Source: Nonlabens arenilitoris
GTDB lineage: Bacteria; Bacteroidota; Bacteroidia; Flavobacteriales; Flavobacteriaceae
Direction of reading: 5' to 3'
DNA: 64,000 nucleotides
NCBI RefSeq assembly: GCF_002954765.1
Contig: NZ_MTPW01000001.1
Location: 819,501 to 883,500, forward strand
Below, one piece after another: positions 7,914-17,191 of the stretch (positions are counted from its first letter, which is position 1; the number at the start of each line of letters is the position of its first letter). Both the position numbers and the translations under genes were made by a program. The notes under the pieces were generated by a model. It was not told the DNA's origin. It saw only the letters and a list, made by a program, of their open reading frames with translations, and searched no databases.

Positions 7914-8579
7914 ATGTCTAAACTTATCGCCCCATCTGTACTCGCAGCAGATTTTGCTAACCTACAACGTGATGTAGAAATGATCAATCGCTCTGATGCT
8001 GACTGGTTTCATATAGACATTATGGATGGTGTTTTTGTGCCTAATATTTCTTTTGGGATGCCTGTATTGCGCGATATTGTGAAACACGCTACTAAAACTA
8101 TAGATTGCCATTTGATGATCGTAGATCCTGATCGTTATGTAAAGACCTTTGCAGATTTAGGCTGTGATATCCTTACGGTTCATTATGAAGCGTGTACGCA
8201 CCTACATAGAACATTGCAACTCATAAAATCTCATGGTATGAAAGCTGGTGTGGCGCTTAATCCTCACACGAGTGTGCATTTATTAACGGACACTATTCAA
8301 GACATAGATATGGTATGTTTGATGAGTGTGAATCCTGGTTTTGGTGGACAAAGTTTTATTGAGAACACCTATGATAAGATTACACAACTTAAAAAAATCA
8401 TAGACTTTAAAGGTTGTGATACGCTTATAGAAATAGACGGTGGAGTGACTGATAAAAATGCAAAACAATTAGTTGAAGCTGGTGCAGATGTGCTAGTGGC
8501 AGGTAGTTATGTGTTTAAATCAAGTGATCAAGTAGCTACCATAGCTGGACTTAAAAGTATGGTTAATCCTTCTATCTAG
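7914..8579 (+). CDS. rpe: Ribulose-phosphate 3-epimerase
   Basis: Interconverts ribulose 5-phosphate and xylulose 5-phosphate in the pentose phosphate pathway. The 221 residues form a complete TIM barrel. Visible signatures are LAADFANL at the start, HIDIMDGVFVPNISFG (metal-binding His/Asp), CHLMIVDPD, MSVNPGFGGQSF (phosphate loop) and EIDGGV (catalytic Asp). It has its own promoter and is followed 35 bases later by the YpdA-like gene on the same strand. Complete, ordinary length. Confidence 0.96.
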   Translation: MSKLIAPSVLAADFANLQRDVEMINRSDADWFHIDIMDGVFVPNISFGMPVLRDIVKHATKTIDCHLMIVDPDRYVKTFADLGCDILTVHYEACTHLHRTLQLIKSHGMKAGVALNPHTSVHLLTDTIQDIDMVCLMSVNPGFGGQSFIENTYDKITQLKKIIDFKGCDTLIEIDGGVTDKNAKQLVEAGADVLVAGSYVFKSSDQVATIAGLKSMVNPSI

Positions 8580-8614
8580 AGTAATGATATCGACTCTCAT
8601 CGACCTATATATTA

Positions 8615-9583
8615 ATGGATAACAAAATCATTTATGATGTTATAATTATAGGCGCTGGTCCTATAGGTTTAGCCTGTGGATTAGAGGCTCAGAAAGCTGG
8701 ATTGCGCTACCTTATTATTGAAAAAGGTGCACTGGTGAACTCGCTATATCATTATCCAGTAAACATGAATTTCTTCTCGACTAGTGAAAAGCTTGAAATT
8801 GATGAAGTTCCGTTTATATCCAAAGAGTCTAAACCTAGTAAACAAGAATCGCTAGAATATTATCGTCGTATAGCAACATCTAAAAAGCTAGAGATACGCC
8901 TTTATGAAAAAGTACTGGCAGTAACTAAAGACGTAGAATTTACGATCACGACCTCAAAAGATGAATATTTTAGTAAACATATCATCATCGCCACTGGGTT
9001 TTATGACATTCCGGTAAAATTAAATATACCAGGAGAAGATCTAGATAAATTAAATCATTATTACCACGATCCACACGCATATGCTTTTTTAGAAACTGCT
9101 GTCATTGGTGCCAGTAATAGTGCAGTAGATGCAGCGTTAGAAATTTACAGAAAAGGTGGGAAAGTCACCATGATTGTACGTGGAGATCAGATAGGTGACC
9201 GTGTAAAATATTGGGTGCGCCCAGATATTATTAACCGTATTGAAGAAGGAAGTATTAAAGCACATTTTAATGCAACACTTACAAGTATTGATAAAACTAC
9301 TGTAACCTTTACAAAAGACGGAGAAACTCATACAATTGCAAACGATCAAGTACTAGCCCTTACCGGTTATCAACCTAACTTTGAGTTTTTAAAATCTATG
9401 GGCATACAACTTTCTGGACCTCATAAAATACCAGTATATGATTCTCAGACCATGGAAACTAATGTAAAAGGTATTTATCTAGCTGGTGTCATTTGCGGTG
9501 GACTTGAGACGCATAAATGGTTCATAGAGAACAGCCGCGTGCATGCACCGCAAATTATAAAAGCTATTTTATCAGCAGGATAG
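8615..9583 (+). CDS. ypdA: YpdA-family putative bacillithiol disulfide reductase
   Basis: FAD/NAD(P)-dependent oxidoreductase of 322 residues. VIIIGAGPIGLACGLEAQ at the N-terminus is the FAD dinucleotide-binding fold, and ETAVIGASNSAVDAALEIYR near 160 is the NADPH fold. The YPVNMNFFSTSEKLEI stretch is typical of YpdA/Bdr proteins, which lack the CxxC redox pair of thioredoxin reductases, and none is seen here. Established knowledge: YpdA reduces bacillithiol disulfide. So the organism may use bacillithiol as its low-molecular-weight thiol. The gene follows rpe and ends at a palindrome lying between convergent genes. Confidence 0.88.
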   Translation: MDNKIIYDVIIIGAGPIGLACGLEAQKAGLRYLIIEKGALVNSLYHYPVNMNFFSTSEKLEIDEVPFISKESKPSKQESLEYYRRIATSKKLEIRLYEKVLAVTKDVEFTITTSKDEYFSKHIIIATGFYDIPVKLNIPGEDLDKLNHYYHDPHAYAFLETAVIGASNSAVDAALEIYRKGGKVTMIVRGDQIGDRVKYWVRPDIINRIEEGSIKAHFNATLTSIDKTTVTFTKDGETHTIANDQVLALTGYQPNFEFLKSMGIQLSGPHKIPVYDSQTMETNVKGIYLAGVICGGLETHKWFIENSRVHAPQIIKAILSAG

Positions 9584-9595
9584 GTGTTTTGTGAA

Positions 9596-9610
9596 GCTTT
9601 CGCGAAAGCG
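9596..9610. repeat. GCTTTCGCGAAAGC palindrome, copy 3
   Basis: Lies between the convergent ypdA and FeS-protein genes, 13 bases after the ypdA stop. The dyad could act as a bidirectional terminator. Confidence 0.9.
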
Positions 9611-9624
9611 AAATACTCATGACC

Positions 9625-11262
9625 TTAATTTTTATTATCACTTAGTAATTCCATAAGGTCTGGTTCTTGTCCTAGAAGCACTGCATCACTATTAATACGA
9701 CCTTCTAATGGTCCATTCTCTAGTTTTAATACACCACGTGGACATACCGCACTACAAATACCACATCCTACACAACTAGCTCGTACAATGTTTTCCCCTT
9801 TTTGAGCATAACTGCGCACGTCAATTCCCATTTCACAATAGGTGGAACAGTTACCGCAAGAGATACACTGACCACCATTAGTCGTAATTCTAAATTTAGA
9901 GAACAAACGCTGTTGAAGTCCTAGTATTGCCGCCATAGGACAACCAAAACGACACCAAGCTCTATTACCCAAGATAGGGTAAAAACCTGTCCCTATAACA
10001 CCTGAAAACACTGCACCTATCAAGAAACCATACGCAGATTTTACCGCTCCATGATTAAAGAAAAACAAGTTATCTGTTCCGGCCATAAAGTGAATCCCTA
10101 TGAAGGCTAGAATGGTAAATAGAAATCCTATAGCACCATAACGGGCATCTTGTTTTAACTCATTTCTTCTAAAAATCCATATCAAAGCAAATATTATGGT
10201 AAGCCCTACACCTACTAATATTAAAAAATTAGATTGAGTAAAAAAGGTCTCGTATTGCTTAACGACCGCGCCATCTTCCCATATTTTATAGATGTTATTT
10301 TTAGGCAAATAGGAATGAACAATCCCTACAGTAGAAATGACGGCAAAGACTAAAACACTGTGGACTAACCATCGCTCAATTTTCCACGCACCAGTAGATT
10401 TATCAGACAGTTGGCGGAAAGAATCTCCGGCAGTTTCTGCCAGGCCACCACAACCACATACCCAACTACAATACCATCTTTTACCGTATTTGTAAGTTAA
10501 TATAGGTGTTATAACCAGTATAGAAGCAATACCGAATAATAACATCGTCATCCCTAGACTACCATTTACTAATAATGCGTTTACATTCCACTGTTCAAAT
10601 AAATAATAATTAAGAGGCCAGACATTTTTTAAATCATAGTATGGTAAATCTTTTGTACTGTTTAATCCCGCCATTATTTCTGGAATTAAAAAGGCAAATG
10701 TCGTCTGAAAAAACATCACACTACCGGTACGTATCACCTCGTAACTATTATGACGATATTTTAAAATAAACTTGATACCAAATGATAAAATCGCGACTGT
10801 ATACAATGTTCCATAGACAAACCACTGACTAGCTGCTTGCCCTTTCAATAAATATGATAACGGATCAAATAAGCCAATAAGGCCTGTATTTGCCGCTCCA
10901 TCAGTCCCTTGACCTAGAGTTGCTGGAAAGAAATATAAAACGATATAAAAAGAGGTGAGAAAAATAGCGAGTACCCAACCCCAAAAACCACGACTAGACA
11001 GGTCTTTAAACCATACTCCATCATTTTTAATACCAGCCTGTTTATGAGAATATTGCGCTCTAGCAAAAGTGATTATACCACTAGATATAAGTACTAGTGA
11101 CGCAGTTAGCCAAGCTCCTTTCCAAGGTAGGTTTACGTTAAAAAATGCCAAGACTAAAATAAAAAGGCCTACCATACCTGAAGCGCTAGCTATTTTTTCT
11201 GTGGTACTTAAAGCTTTAGGCGGCTCGCCTGTTAAAGACATGTTTCTTTGATAAATACTCAT
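9625..11262 (-). CDS. Polytopic membrane protein with two C-terminal [4Fe-4S] clusters (NapH/CcoG-like)
   Basis: 545-residue integral membrane electron carrier. At least nine hydrophobic helices span residues 28 to 430. Two short Cys motifs, CSWVCGCGG near 270 and CRFGCPM near 440, are typical of the 12-Cys NosR/NapH/RdxA group. The C-terminal domain has two ferredoxin motifs, CISCGNCSTYCEMG and CVGCGICSAVCPRG. The FAD/NAD(P) oxidoreductase gene lies directly upstream on the same strand (62-base gap), suggesting an electron path from NAD(P)H to a membrane quinone or metalloprotein. The actual electron partner is not evident. Confidence 0.85.
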   Translation of the reverse strand: MSIYQRNMSLTGEPPKALSTTEKIASASGMVGLFILVLAFFNVNLPWKGAWLTASLVLISSGIITFARAQYSHKQAGIKNDGVWFKDLSSRGFWGWVLAIFLTSFYIVLYFFPATLGQGTDGAANTGLIGLFDPLSYLLKGQAASQWFVYGTLYTVAILSFGIKFILKYRHNSYEVIRTGSVMFFQTTFAFLIPEIMAGLNSTKDLPYYDLKNVWPLNYYLFEQWNVNALLVNGSLGMTMLLFGIASILVITPILTYKYGKRWYCSWVCGCGGLAETAGDSFRQLSDKSTGAWKIERWLVHSVLVFAVISTVGIVHSYLPKNNIYKIWEDGAVVKQYETFFTQSNFLILVGVGLTIIFALIWIFRRNELKQDARYGAIGFLFTILAFIGIHFMAGTDNLFFFNHGAVKSAYGFLIGAVFSGVIGTGFYPILGNRAWCRFGCPMAAILGLQQRLFSKFRITTNGGQCISCGNCSTYCEMGIDVRSYAQKGENIVRASCVGCGICSAVCPRGVLKLENGPLEGRINSDAVLLGQEPDLMELLSDNKN

Positions 11263-11324
11263 AGTTATATATTTTTCAATACTTAAACTCTATTGAATTT
11301 AAGATTGTGAAATTGAAAATTTAA

Positions 11325-12623
11325 TTAAGCTTTAATTTGTTGAATGGTTGTGAACGCTTGTTTTATTTTCTTAAAAGGTTTCTCAAAAAACTCTGGATTA
11401 AAGCATGCTTTATCAAGGTTTTCTACCACATGATCTACTGTCTTGGAATTTGACAACCATACATCAAAAACTTCGTGTTTCATACGGATTCCAAAGGTGT
11501 TGATCCCTATAAATTTTCTAGTTGCGAGATCATATTCTATAGTAACTGCTCTTTTATCATCAGCATGCTGCCAGTGAAAATGATCGTGACCTTCTTTAGG
11601 ATTGCTCCATACCCAACCGTAGGTTTGATATTCAATGTCAAAGAATTTTGCGCTATTAAACCAGTGTCCTGGATTCCATTTTGTGGGGTTACCACATATT
11701 GTTTGTGCGAGAGCTTCACCCATCATTCTACCAGTATACCATACGGCTTCTATAGGTTTGCGCTCACCTACTGGCTCGCGCTGTTGTGCACAATCACCTA
11801 TAGCATAAACATCTTTCACACTAGTTTCTAAATATCGATCAACCATAATACCACGCTGCAATTCAATACTAGAATTTTCTAAAAATTCTATACGCGGTCT
11901 TACACCTGCACAAATACCAACAAAATCACAAGGAATAACATCTCCTTTTTTAGTAATAATGGATTTTACTTTACCAGAATCATCAGCAATGATTTGTGCC
12001 ATTTCCTCTTCTTCTCTCAAATCTATGTGGTGTGATCTTACATGACGCGAAATCATTTCAGCATTAGGCATAGGTAACACACCACTCCAGAAACCTTTTT
12101 CTCTTATTAAAAAAGTAACGGGTATTTGTCTAGATGCCATCATCTCTGCCAGCTCTACTCCTATTAATCCACCACCTATGATTACAGCTCTTTTACACAC
12201 TTTATTATTAGGTGCACTAATCTCTAATTGTTCTAGATCTTGTCTGGACACTAGACCTTGTACACCTTCTAGGTCCTGACCTGGCCAGCCGAATTTATTT
12301 GAGATAGAACCGGTCGCTAGGATTAACTTATCATACATAATATCTCTACCAGAGTTGAGATGAACCTTCTTAGCATCTGTTTCTACCGTGTGTACATAGT
12401 CATGGACGAGTTCAATACGGTTTTTTGCCCAAAAATCATTCTCATATGGTTGCGTGTGCTCAAATTTCATGTGCCCCATATAGACATACATCAATGCTGT
12501 TCGAGAAAAGAAAAACTCAGACTCAGCACTGATAATAGTTATTCTTTTGTCAGACAATTTACGGATGTGTCTAGCTGCAGTAACACCTGCGATACCATTT
12601 CCTATAATGACGATATGTTCCAT
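11325..12623 (-). CDS. FAD/NAD(P)-dependent oxidoreductase (nitrite/rubredoxin reductase-like)
   Basis: 432 residues with a pyridine nucleotide-disulfide oxidoreductase fold. IVIIGNGIAGVTAARHI at the N-terminus binds FAD, RAVIIGGGLIGVELAEMM near 148 binds NAD(P)H, and VYAIGDCAQ near 285 is the second FAD contact. About 110 extra C-terminal residues (from WNPGHWFNSAKFFDIEYQ) go beyond the core and resemble the dimerisation part of NirB-type reductases. First gene of a two-gene minus-strand unit with the FeS membrane protein, so they probably form one redox module. Substrate unknown. Confidence 0.85.
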   Translation of the reverse strand: MEHIVIIGNGIAGVTAARHIRKLSDKRITIISAESEFFFSRTALMYVYMGHMKFEHTQPYENDFWAKNRIELVHDYVHTVETDAKKVHLNSGRDIMYDKLILATGSISNKFGWPGQDLEGVQGLVSRQDLEQLEISAPNNKVCKRAVIIGGGLIGVELAEMMASRQIPVTFLIREKGFWSGVLPMPNAEMISRHVRSHHIDLREEEEMAQIIADDSGKVKSIITKKGDVIPCDFVGICAGVRPRIEFLENSSIELQRGIMVDRYLETSVKDVYAIGDCAQQREPVGERKPIEAVWYTGRMMGEALAQTICGNPTKWNPGHWFNSAKFFDIEYQTYGWVWSNPKEGHDHFHWQHADDKRAVTIEYDLATRKFIGINTFGIRMKHEVFDVWLSNSKTVDHVVENLDKACFNPEFFEKPFKKIKQAFTTIQQIKA

Positions 12624-12842
12624 AAGAGGTAAATTTTAGTTGGTGATTACAAATTAAAGATTTGTTATAAATCATAACTTTATGCATTTGCCCTACATAA
12701 TGATATATAATTCCCTTTAAAAGTATTCACATTCTTTTTAATGTTATCAGACTCGTAAGCTGTAAATTTAACTTGTTGGCTTAATTATTGATTTTTGCCT
12801 ACACCTTACGTCATTAAATCGGACCTTTAATTTAAAACAATA

Positions 12843-13562
12843 ATGCATAAAAGAGTTCACATAGACATCACATTTTTAATATTACTAACATCTTTAATGA
12901 TGAGTGCACAACTAGATGTATTTCAACAACGCTCACAATTTTTACTCAATTCATATATGCGAGATGGTCAGGTAGATTATAAAAGCCTTCAAAAAGATAC
13001 AAAGACCATTACAGACCTTAAAGTAAGTCTTTCAAAAACAAGAATTACAGATCTCACACCTCAAGAATTAAAAGCCTTTTTAATTAATGCTTATAACATC
13101 ACGGTCATAATTTCAATTACAGAAAACTACCCAATATCTTCTGTAATGGATATAGATGGTTTTTTTGATTCTAATAAACATCAAATCGCTGGAAAATCGG
13201 TAACTCTTAATGAACTGGAAAAAAACTGGATATTTAAAAAATTTCCAGACCCTAGAATTCATTTTGCACTAGTTTGTGGTGCTGTCTCCTGCCCACCACT
13301 TAAAGACACTATTTTTAATAGTCAAAGTATAGAATCTAAATTAGAGAAAATAACTAAAGTAACACTTAATGATTCAAAGTTTATAACTATCGATATGCAT
13401 GAGAAAACAGCGTCTGTCTCAAAAATATTTGACTGGTATTCAACAGATTTTAAAAAGTACAAGTCAGTTATAGCTTTTATAAATAAATATACAGATAAAA
13501 CAATTCCAGATGGCTTCACTATAAACTTTAAATATTATGACTGGAGCTTGAATCAAAAGTAG
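12843..13562 (+). CDS. Secreted DUF547 protein
   Basis: 239 residues. A signal peptide (FLILLTSLMMSAQ) is cleavable after residue 22 or so; there is no lipobox Cys. The DUF547 domain covers most of the rest: LKAFLINAYNITVI, then the core FALVCGAVSCPPL with its conserved cysteines, KIFDWYSTDF and the C-terminal KYYDWSLN. DUF547 has no established biochemical role; its HFA-C-GA-SCP core looks enzyme-like. Followed 34 bases later by a glycosidase-like lipoprotein. A second DUF547 gene is at 21856. Confidence 0.85.
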   Translation: MHKRVHIDITFLILLTSLMMSAQLDVFQQRSQFLLNSYMRDGQVDYKSLQKDTKTITDLKVSLSKTRITDLTPQELKAFLINAYNITVIISITENYPISSVMDIDGFFDSNKHQIAGKSVTLNELEKNWIFKKFPDPRIHFALVCGAVSCPPLKDTIFNSQSIESKLEKITKVTLNDSKFITIDMHEKTASVSKIFDWYSTDFKKYKSVIAFINKYTDKTIPDGFTINFKYYDWSLNQK

Positions 13563-13596
13563 ACTCTATATTTACAATCCACATAGAACTATATTT

Positions 13597-14610
13597 ATGA
13601 AAGCATTCTTTTATCTTTTATTATTAATTACAATCACTTCTTGTAAAGGGCAAGAGCGTGCAAAAGAAGAAAAGATTAATGGAATCACCTTAGTCGCAAC
13701 TCGCAATCCTATTGACGCGACTGGTATTATACCTATTAAAGATTATAATGCAAACTATGCGGTTATCGTACCTTATGCCTGGATGCGCAGTTTAGAAGAA
13801 CCTCTCGTAAATTATGATGAAGAACGTGGCTGGTGGGGAGAGAAACCTACAGGTGTAAAAGTCACTATAAAACATATGAGAGAACAGGACCTCGATGTTT
13901 TACTTAAACCACAAATATGGATAGGCCGTGGATCATATACTGGTGAAATCAACTTAAAGACTGAAGAAGATTGGAAAATTCTAGAAGACAGTTATACAGA
14001 TTACATCATGAAATTTGCAAACATAGCAGCTAGCGAAAACGTCGCTATGTTTTGTATTGGTACAGAATTAGATTCATTTGTTAAATTAAGACCAGATTAC
14101 TGGAATGGATTAATTCAAAAAATACGACATATTTATTCTGGTAAACTCACTTATGCTGGTAATTGGGATAGTTATAAAAATGTTCATTTTTGGGAACAAC
14201 TTGATTACATTGGAGTCGATGCTTATTTCCCAGTAAGCTCAGAAAAAACACCTGATCCTCTTACGATAAAAGAGTCTTGGGTAAAATGGGTTGATGAATT
14301 AAGCACGCTTTCGCGAAAGCTAAATAAAAAAATTCTTTTTGCAGAGTATGGATATATTAGTGCAGACTATGCTGGCCTAGAACCGTGGAAAAATGCTGGA
14401 GAAGATCGATTAGAAAATCAAAAAGCACAAGCAATTCTTTTACAAGGTCTATATGATGCCGTATGGAAAGAAGAATGGTTTGCAGGTGGCTTTTTATGGA
14501 AACATCATGCCGAAGACAGCAGACATCGTGACTTTACAAAACGCTTTACGACACAAGGGAAAGAAGGTGAAAAGGTAGTAGCAAAAAATTATTTACAGAA
14601 TAAAAACTAA
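13597..14610 (+). CDS. Glycoside hydrolase-like lipoprotein (GH113-type TIM barrel)
   Basis: 337 residues with a lipoprotein signal (FFYLLLLITITSCKGQ), so it is probably surface- or periplasm-anchored. The rest resembles the GH113 group (beta-mannanase-like): DYNANYAVIVPYAWMRS, LLKPQIWIGRG, IGTELDSF (acid/base Glu), YIGVDAYFPVS and ILFAEYGYISA (nucleophile Glu). Both expected glutamates, in GTEL and AEYGY, are visible. A palindrome copy at 14306 encodes T-L-S-R-K-L in frame. The gene is followed 6 bases later by the M1 peptidase gene. Substrate uncertain, fold assignment good. Confidence 0.8.
   Translation: MKAFFYLLLLITITSCKGQERAKEEKINGITLVATRNPIDATGIIPIKDYNANYAVIVPYAWMRSLEEPLVNYDEERGWWGEKPTGVKVTIKHMREQDLDVLLKPQIWIGRGSYTGEINLKTEEDWKILEDSYTDYIMKFANIAASENVAMFCIGTELDSFVKLRPDYWNGLIQKIRHIYSGKLTYAGNWDSYKNVHFWEQLDYIGVDAYFPVSSEKTPDPLTIKESWVKWVDELSTLSRKLNKKILFAEYGYISADYAGLEPWKNAGEDRLENQKAQAILLQGLYDAVWKEEWFAGGFLWKHHAEDSRHRDFTKRFTTQGKEGEKVVAKNYLQNKN
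14306..14320. repeat. GCTTTCGCGAAAGC palindrome, copy 4
   Basis: Inside the glycosidase-like gene, read as T-L-S-R-K-L. Confidence 0.9.
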
Positions 14611-14616
14611 AGAGAC

Positions 14617-16266
14617 ATGACCTATTTAAAATCAGTTTTGACCTTTATTATTATTTTTTCATTAGGATCATTATCATATGCCCAATTAGGTCAAAATAAA
14701 AAAGCATTTACACGTCAAGATAGTTTACGTGGATCGATTACACCTGAACGTGCGTGGTGGGACATCACTTACTATGATCTCAATATAAAAGTCACACCAG
14801 CAGATAAATATATAGCTGGATCTAATACGATACATTATAAAGTATTGCAACCTAGTAATCTATTACAGGTTGACCTGCAAACACCTTTAAAGATGACTAG
14901 AGCAGTACAAGATGGTCGTGATCTAGAAATACGACACGAGGGAAATGCTCACTTCATAAAATTGACCAAAGAACAATTACCCGGCATGATTAATCAAGTT
15001 CAAGTGTTTTATGAAGGTAATCCTCGCGAGGCTAGAAATGCTCCATGGGATGGAGGAATCTCCTGGAAGAAAGATAGAAATGGTAATGACTTTATAGCTT
15101 CCTCTTGTCAAGGATTGGGCGCTAGTGTATGGTGGCCTAATAAAGACCACATGTATCAAGAGGTGGATAGTATGGCCATCCGTGTAAATGTGCCTAATCC
15201 GCTCATGAACGTTTCAAATGGACGATTGATTAAAACAGAACCTAAAGAGGACAACACCACTACCTATCACTGGTTTGTTAAAAATCCTATTAATAATTAT
15301 GGTGTCAATATCAATATAGGCGATTATGTCAATTTTAGTGAGGTCTATGATGGTGAAAAAGGTGATCTAGATATGAATTACTTTGTGCTGCGTGACAATC
15401 TAGAGAAAGCTCAAGAACAATTTAAAGATGCCACAAGAATGATGGAAGCATTTGAACACTGGTTCGGGCCATATCCATTCTATGAAGACAGTTTTAAACT
15501 GGTTGAAGTTCCTTATCTGGGCATGGAACATCAAAGTTCTGTGACCTATGGTAATCGATTTAGAAACGGTTATCTGGGAAGAGATTTATCAGGCACAGGT
15601 TGGGGAATGAAATTTGACTTTATCATCATACATGAATCTGGACATGAATGGTTTGCAAATAATATTACTAATAAAGACATCGCAGACATGTGGATTCATG
15701 AGAGTTTTACCGCTTATAGCGAAAGCTTATTTCTAGACTATCATTATGGAACTCAAGCAAGCAACGAGTATGTCATAGGTACACGTAGGAGTTTACGCAA
15801 CGATAGACCTATCATAGGTGTATATGATGTAAACCATGAAGGATCTGGAGACATGTATTACAAAGGTGCAAACATGATACATACCTTAAGACAGATGGTT
15901 AATGATGATCAAAAGTGGAGAGGTATACTTAGAAACATGAATAAACGCTTCTATCATAGTACAGTTACCACTAAAGATATTGAATCGTTTCTATCAATTG
16001 CTATAGGCGTTAATCTTGATGGCTTTTTTGATCAGTATTTAAGAACTACAAAGGTTCCAGAGCTAGTTTTAAGTCAGAAAAAAAATAGGTTAACCTATAA
16101 ATGGAAAAATGTAGTTGATGGATTTCATCTTCCGGTACGCATCCTTATAGATGATGAACCGGTCTTATTGAACCCAACAAAAGAAGCACAAGAGATAAAA
16201 CTACCATCTAAAGAATCTAGTATAGAAACAGACGCAAATTATTTTATCGATTATAAAATTAAATAA
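14617..16266 (+). CDS. Secreted M1-family metallopeptidase
   Basis: 549 residues with a signal peptide (FIIIFSLGSLSYAQ). The M1 aminopeptidase fold is shown by YLGMEHQSS (exopeptidase GxMEN equivalent) near residue 305, the Zn motif HESGHEWFANN near 340 (HExxH) and the third Zn ligand Glu in WIHESFTAYSE, 18 residues later. The C-terminal part is short, so it lacks the large helical domain of classic PepN. It cleaves N-terminal residues from peptides outside the cytoplasm, by family knowledge. Its 3' end overlaps the convergent epimerase gene by 8 bases. Confidence 0.9.
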   Translation: MTYLKSVLTFIIIFSLGSLSYAQLGQNKKAFTRQDSLRGSITPERAWWDITYYDLNIKVTPADKYIAGSNTIHYKVLQPSNLLQVDLQTPLKMTRAVQDGRDLEIRHEGNAHFIKLTKEQLPGMINQVQVFYEGNPREARNAPWDGGISWKKDRNGNDFIASSCQGLGASVWWPNKDHMYQEVDSMAIRVNVPNPLMNVSNGRLIKTEPKEDNTTTYHWFVKNPINNYGVNINIGDYVNFSEVYDGEKGDLDMNYFVLRDNLEKAQEQFKDATRMMEAFEHWFGPYPFYEDSFKLVEVPYLGMEHQSSVTYGNRFRNGYLGRDLSGTGWGMKFDFIIIHESGHEWFANNITNKDIADMWIHESFTAYSESLFLDYHYGTQASNEYVIGTRRSLRNDRPIIGVYDVNHEGSGDMYYKGANMIHTLRQMVNDDQKWRGILRNMNKRFYHSTVTTKDIESFLSIAIGVNLDGFFDQYLRTTKVPELVLSQKKNRLTYKWKNVVDGFHLPVRILIDDEPVLLNPTKEAQEIKLPSKESSIETDANYFIDYKIK

Positions 16267-17191
16267 GCTCTTTTAAGCTACTTTCTACATCCTTGTAATT
16301 AAACTCAAACCCAGCATCTAGCAAGCGTTGTGGATATACATTACGACTTTTTAAAAGCAGTTCTGTTTCTGTCCCGATAAGCGATGTCCCTAGTTCTAAT
16401 AACCATACTGGCTGAGAGATACCGAATGGTATGTTCATAGATTTACGCAATTGCCTCATAAAATCTGCATTTGTTTCTGGCTTAGGTGCCGTGATGTTTA
16501 CTACACCTTCCAAATTAGATTGAATTAAAAAACCAATAGACCTACAAAAATCATTGATATGAATCCAGCTTACAAACTGAATACCACGACCATTTTTACC
16601 GCCCATTCCTACTCTGGTAATAGCTTTCATTTTAGGCAATGCACCACCATCATTTCCTAAAACAATTGAAGTTCTCAACGCTACTTTGCGCACATCTTCA
16701 ATAGTGGTTGAAAAGAATTCCTTTTCCCATGCCTTGCCTATTCCCATAGAAAAATCGTCACCTATCATACCATTTTCTTCAGTATTCATTTGTGTTTCAG
16801 AATGGATGTAGATGGTTGCGGTACTTGCGTTTAAAAACACCTTTGGCTTGTTGATAGCATTGGTCATCGCTAAATTCAGAACTCTAGTGCTATCGATGCG
16901 CGAACTTAATATTGCTTTTTTATTAGCATGAGTATATCTGCAGTCTACTGACTTACCTGCGAGGTTGATGAGGACATCTGCATTTTCTAAATGGACAGTC
17001 CAATCTCCTAAATCTTTACCATTCCAGTAAGTGGTTTGAGAATCACGCTTTCGCACTTCGACTGCGCTCAGTGTAGACTTCTGCGTCGTTGCACTCCTTG
17101 AAAGCGTAATCACCTCATCTCCTCTATTCTCAAAATATTGTGACAGTGAAATACCTAGAAATCCTGTACCACCTGCGATAACTATTTTCAT
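16259..17191 (-). CDS. TIGR01777-family SDR epimerase with repeat-derived insert
   Basis: 310 residues from MKIVIAGGTGFLGISLSQ, whose GGTGFLG loop binds NAD(P). The body contains LINLAGKSVDCRYT and SSRIDSTRVLN, and the tail has the DUF1731-like domain with YPQRLLDAGF. Upstream starts are rejected because they overlap the previous gene. Residues 32-51 (SRSATTQKSTLSAVEVRKRD) are extra compared with relatives and are encoded by a repeat cassette at 17046-17106. It is the last gene of a MarR-controlled minus-strand operon. Substrate unknown for this family. Confidence 0.88.
   Translation of the reverse strand: MKIVIAGGTGFLGISLSQYFENRGDEVITLSRSATTQKSTLSAVEVRKRDSQTTYWNGKDLGDWTVHLENADVLINLAGKSVDCRYTHANKKAILSSRIDSTRVLNLAMTNAINKPKVFLNASTATIYIHSETQMNTEENGMIGDDFSMGIGKAWEKEFFSTTIEDVRKVALRTSIVLGNDGGALPKMKAITRVGMGGKNGRGIQFVSWIHINDFCRSIGFLIQSNLEGVVNITAPKPETNADFMRQLRKSMNIPFGISQPVWLLELGTSLIGTETELLLKSRNVYPQRLLDAGFEFNYKDVESSLKELI
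17046..17106. repeat. Palindrome split by a second repeat, inside a coding region
   Basis: CGCTTTCG (17046-17053) and GAAAGCG (17100-17106) are the two halves of the genome palindrome. Between them is CACTTCGACTGCGCTCAGTG (17054-17073), a sequence I recall as a very common flavobacterial intergenic repeat, plus 26 more bases. The whole cassette is in frame in the epimerase gene. Confidence 0.7.
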
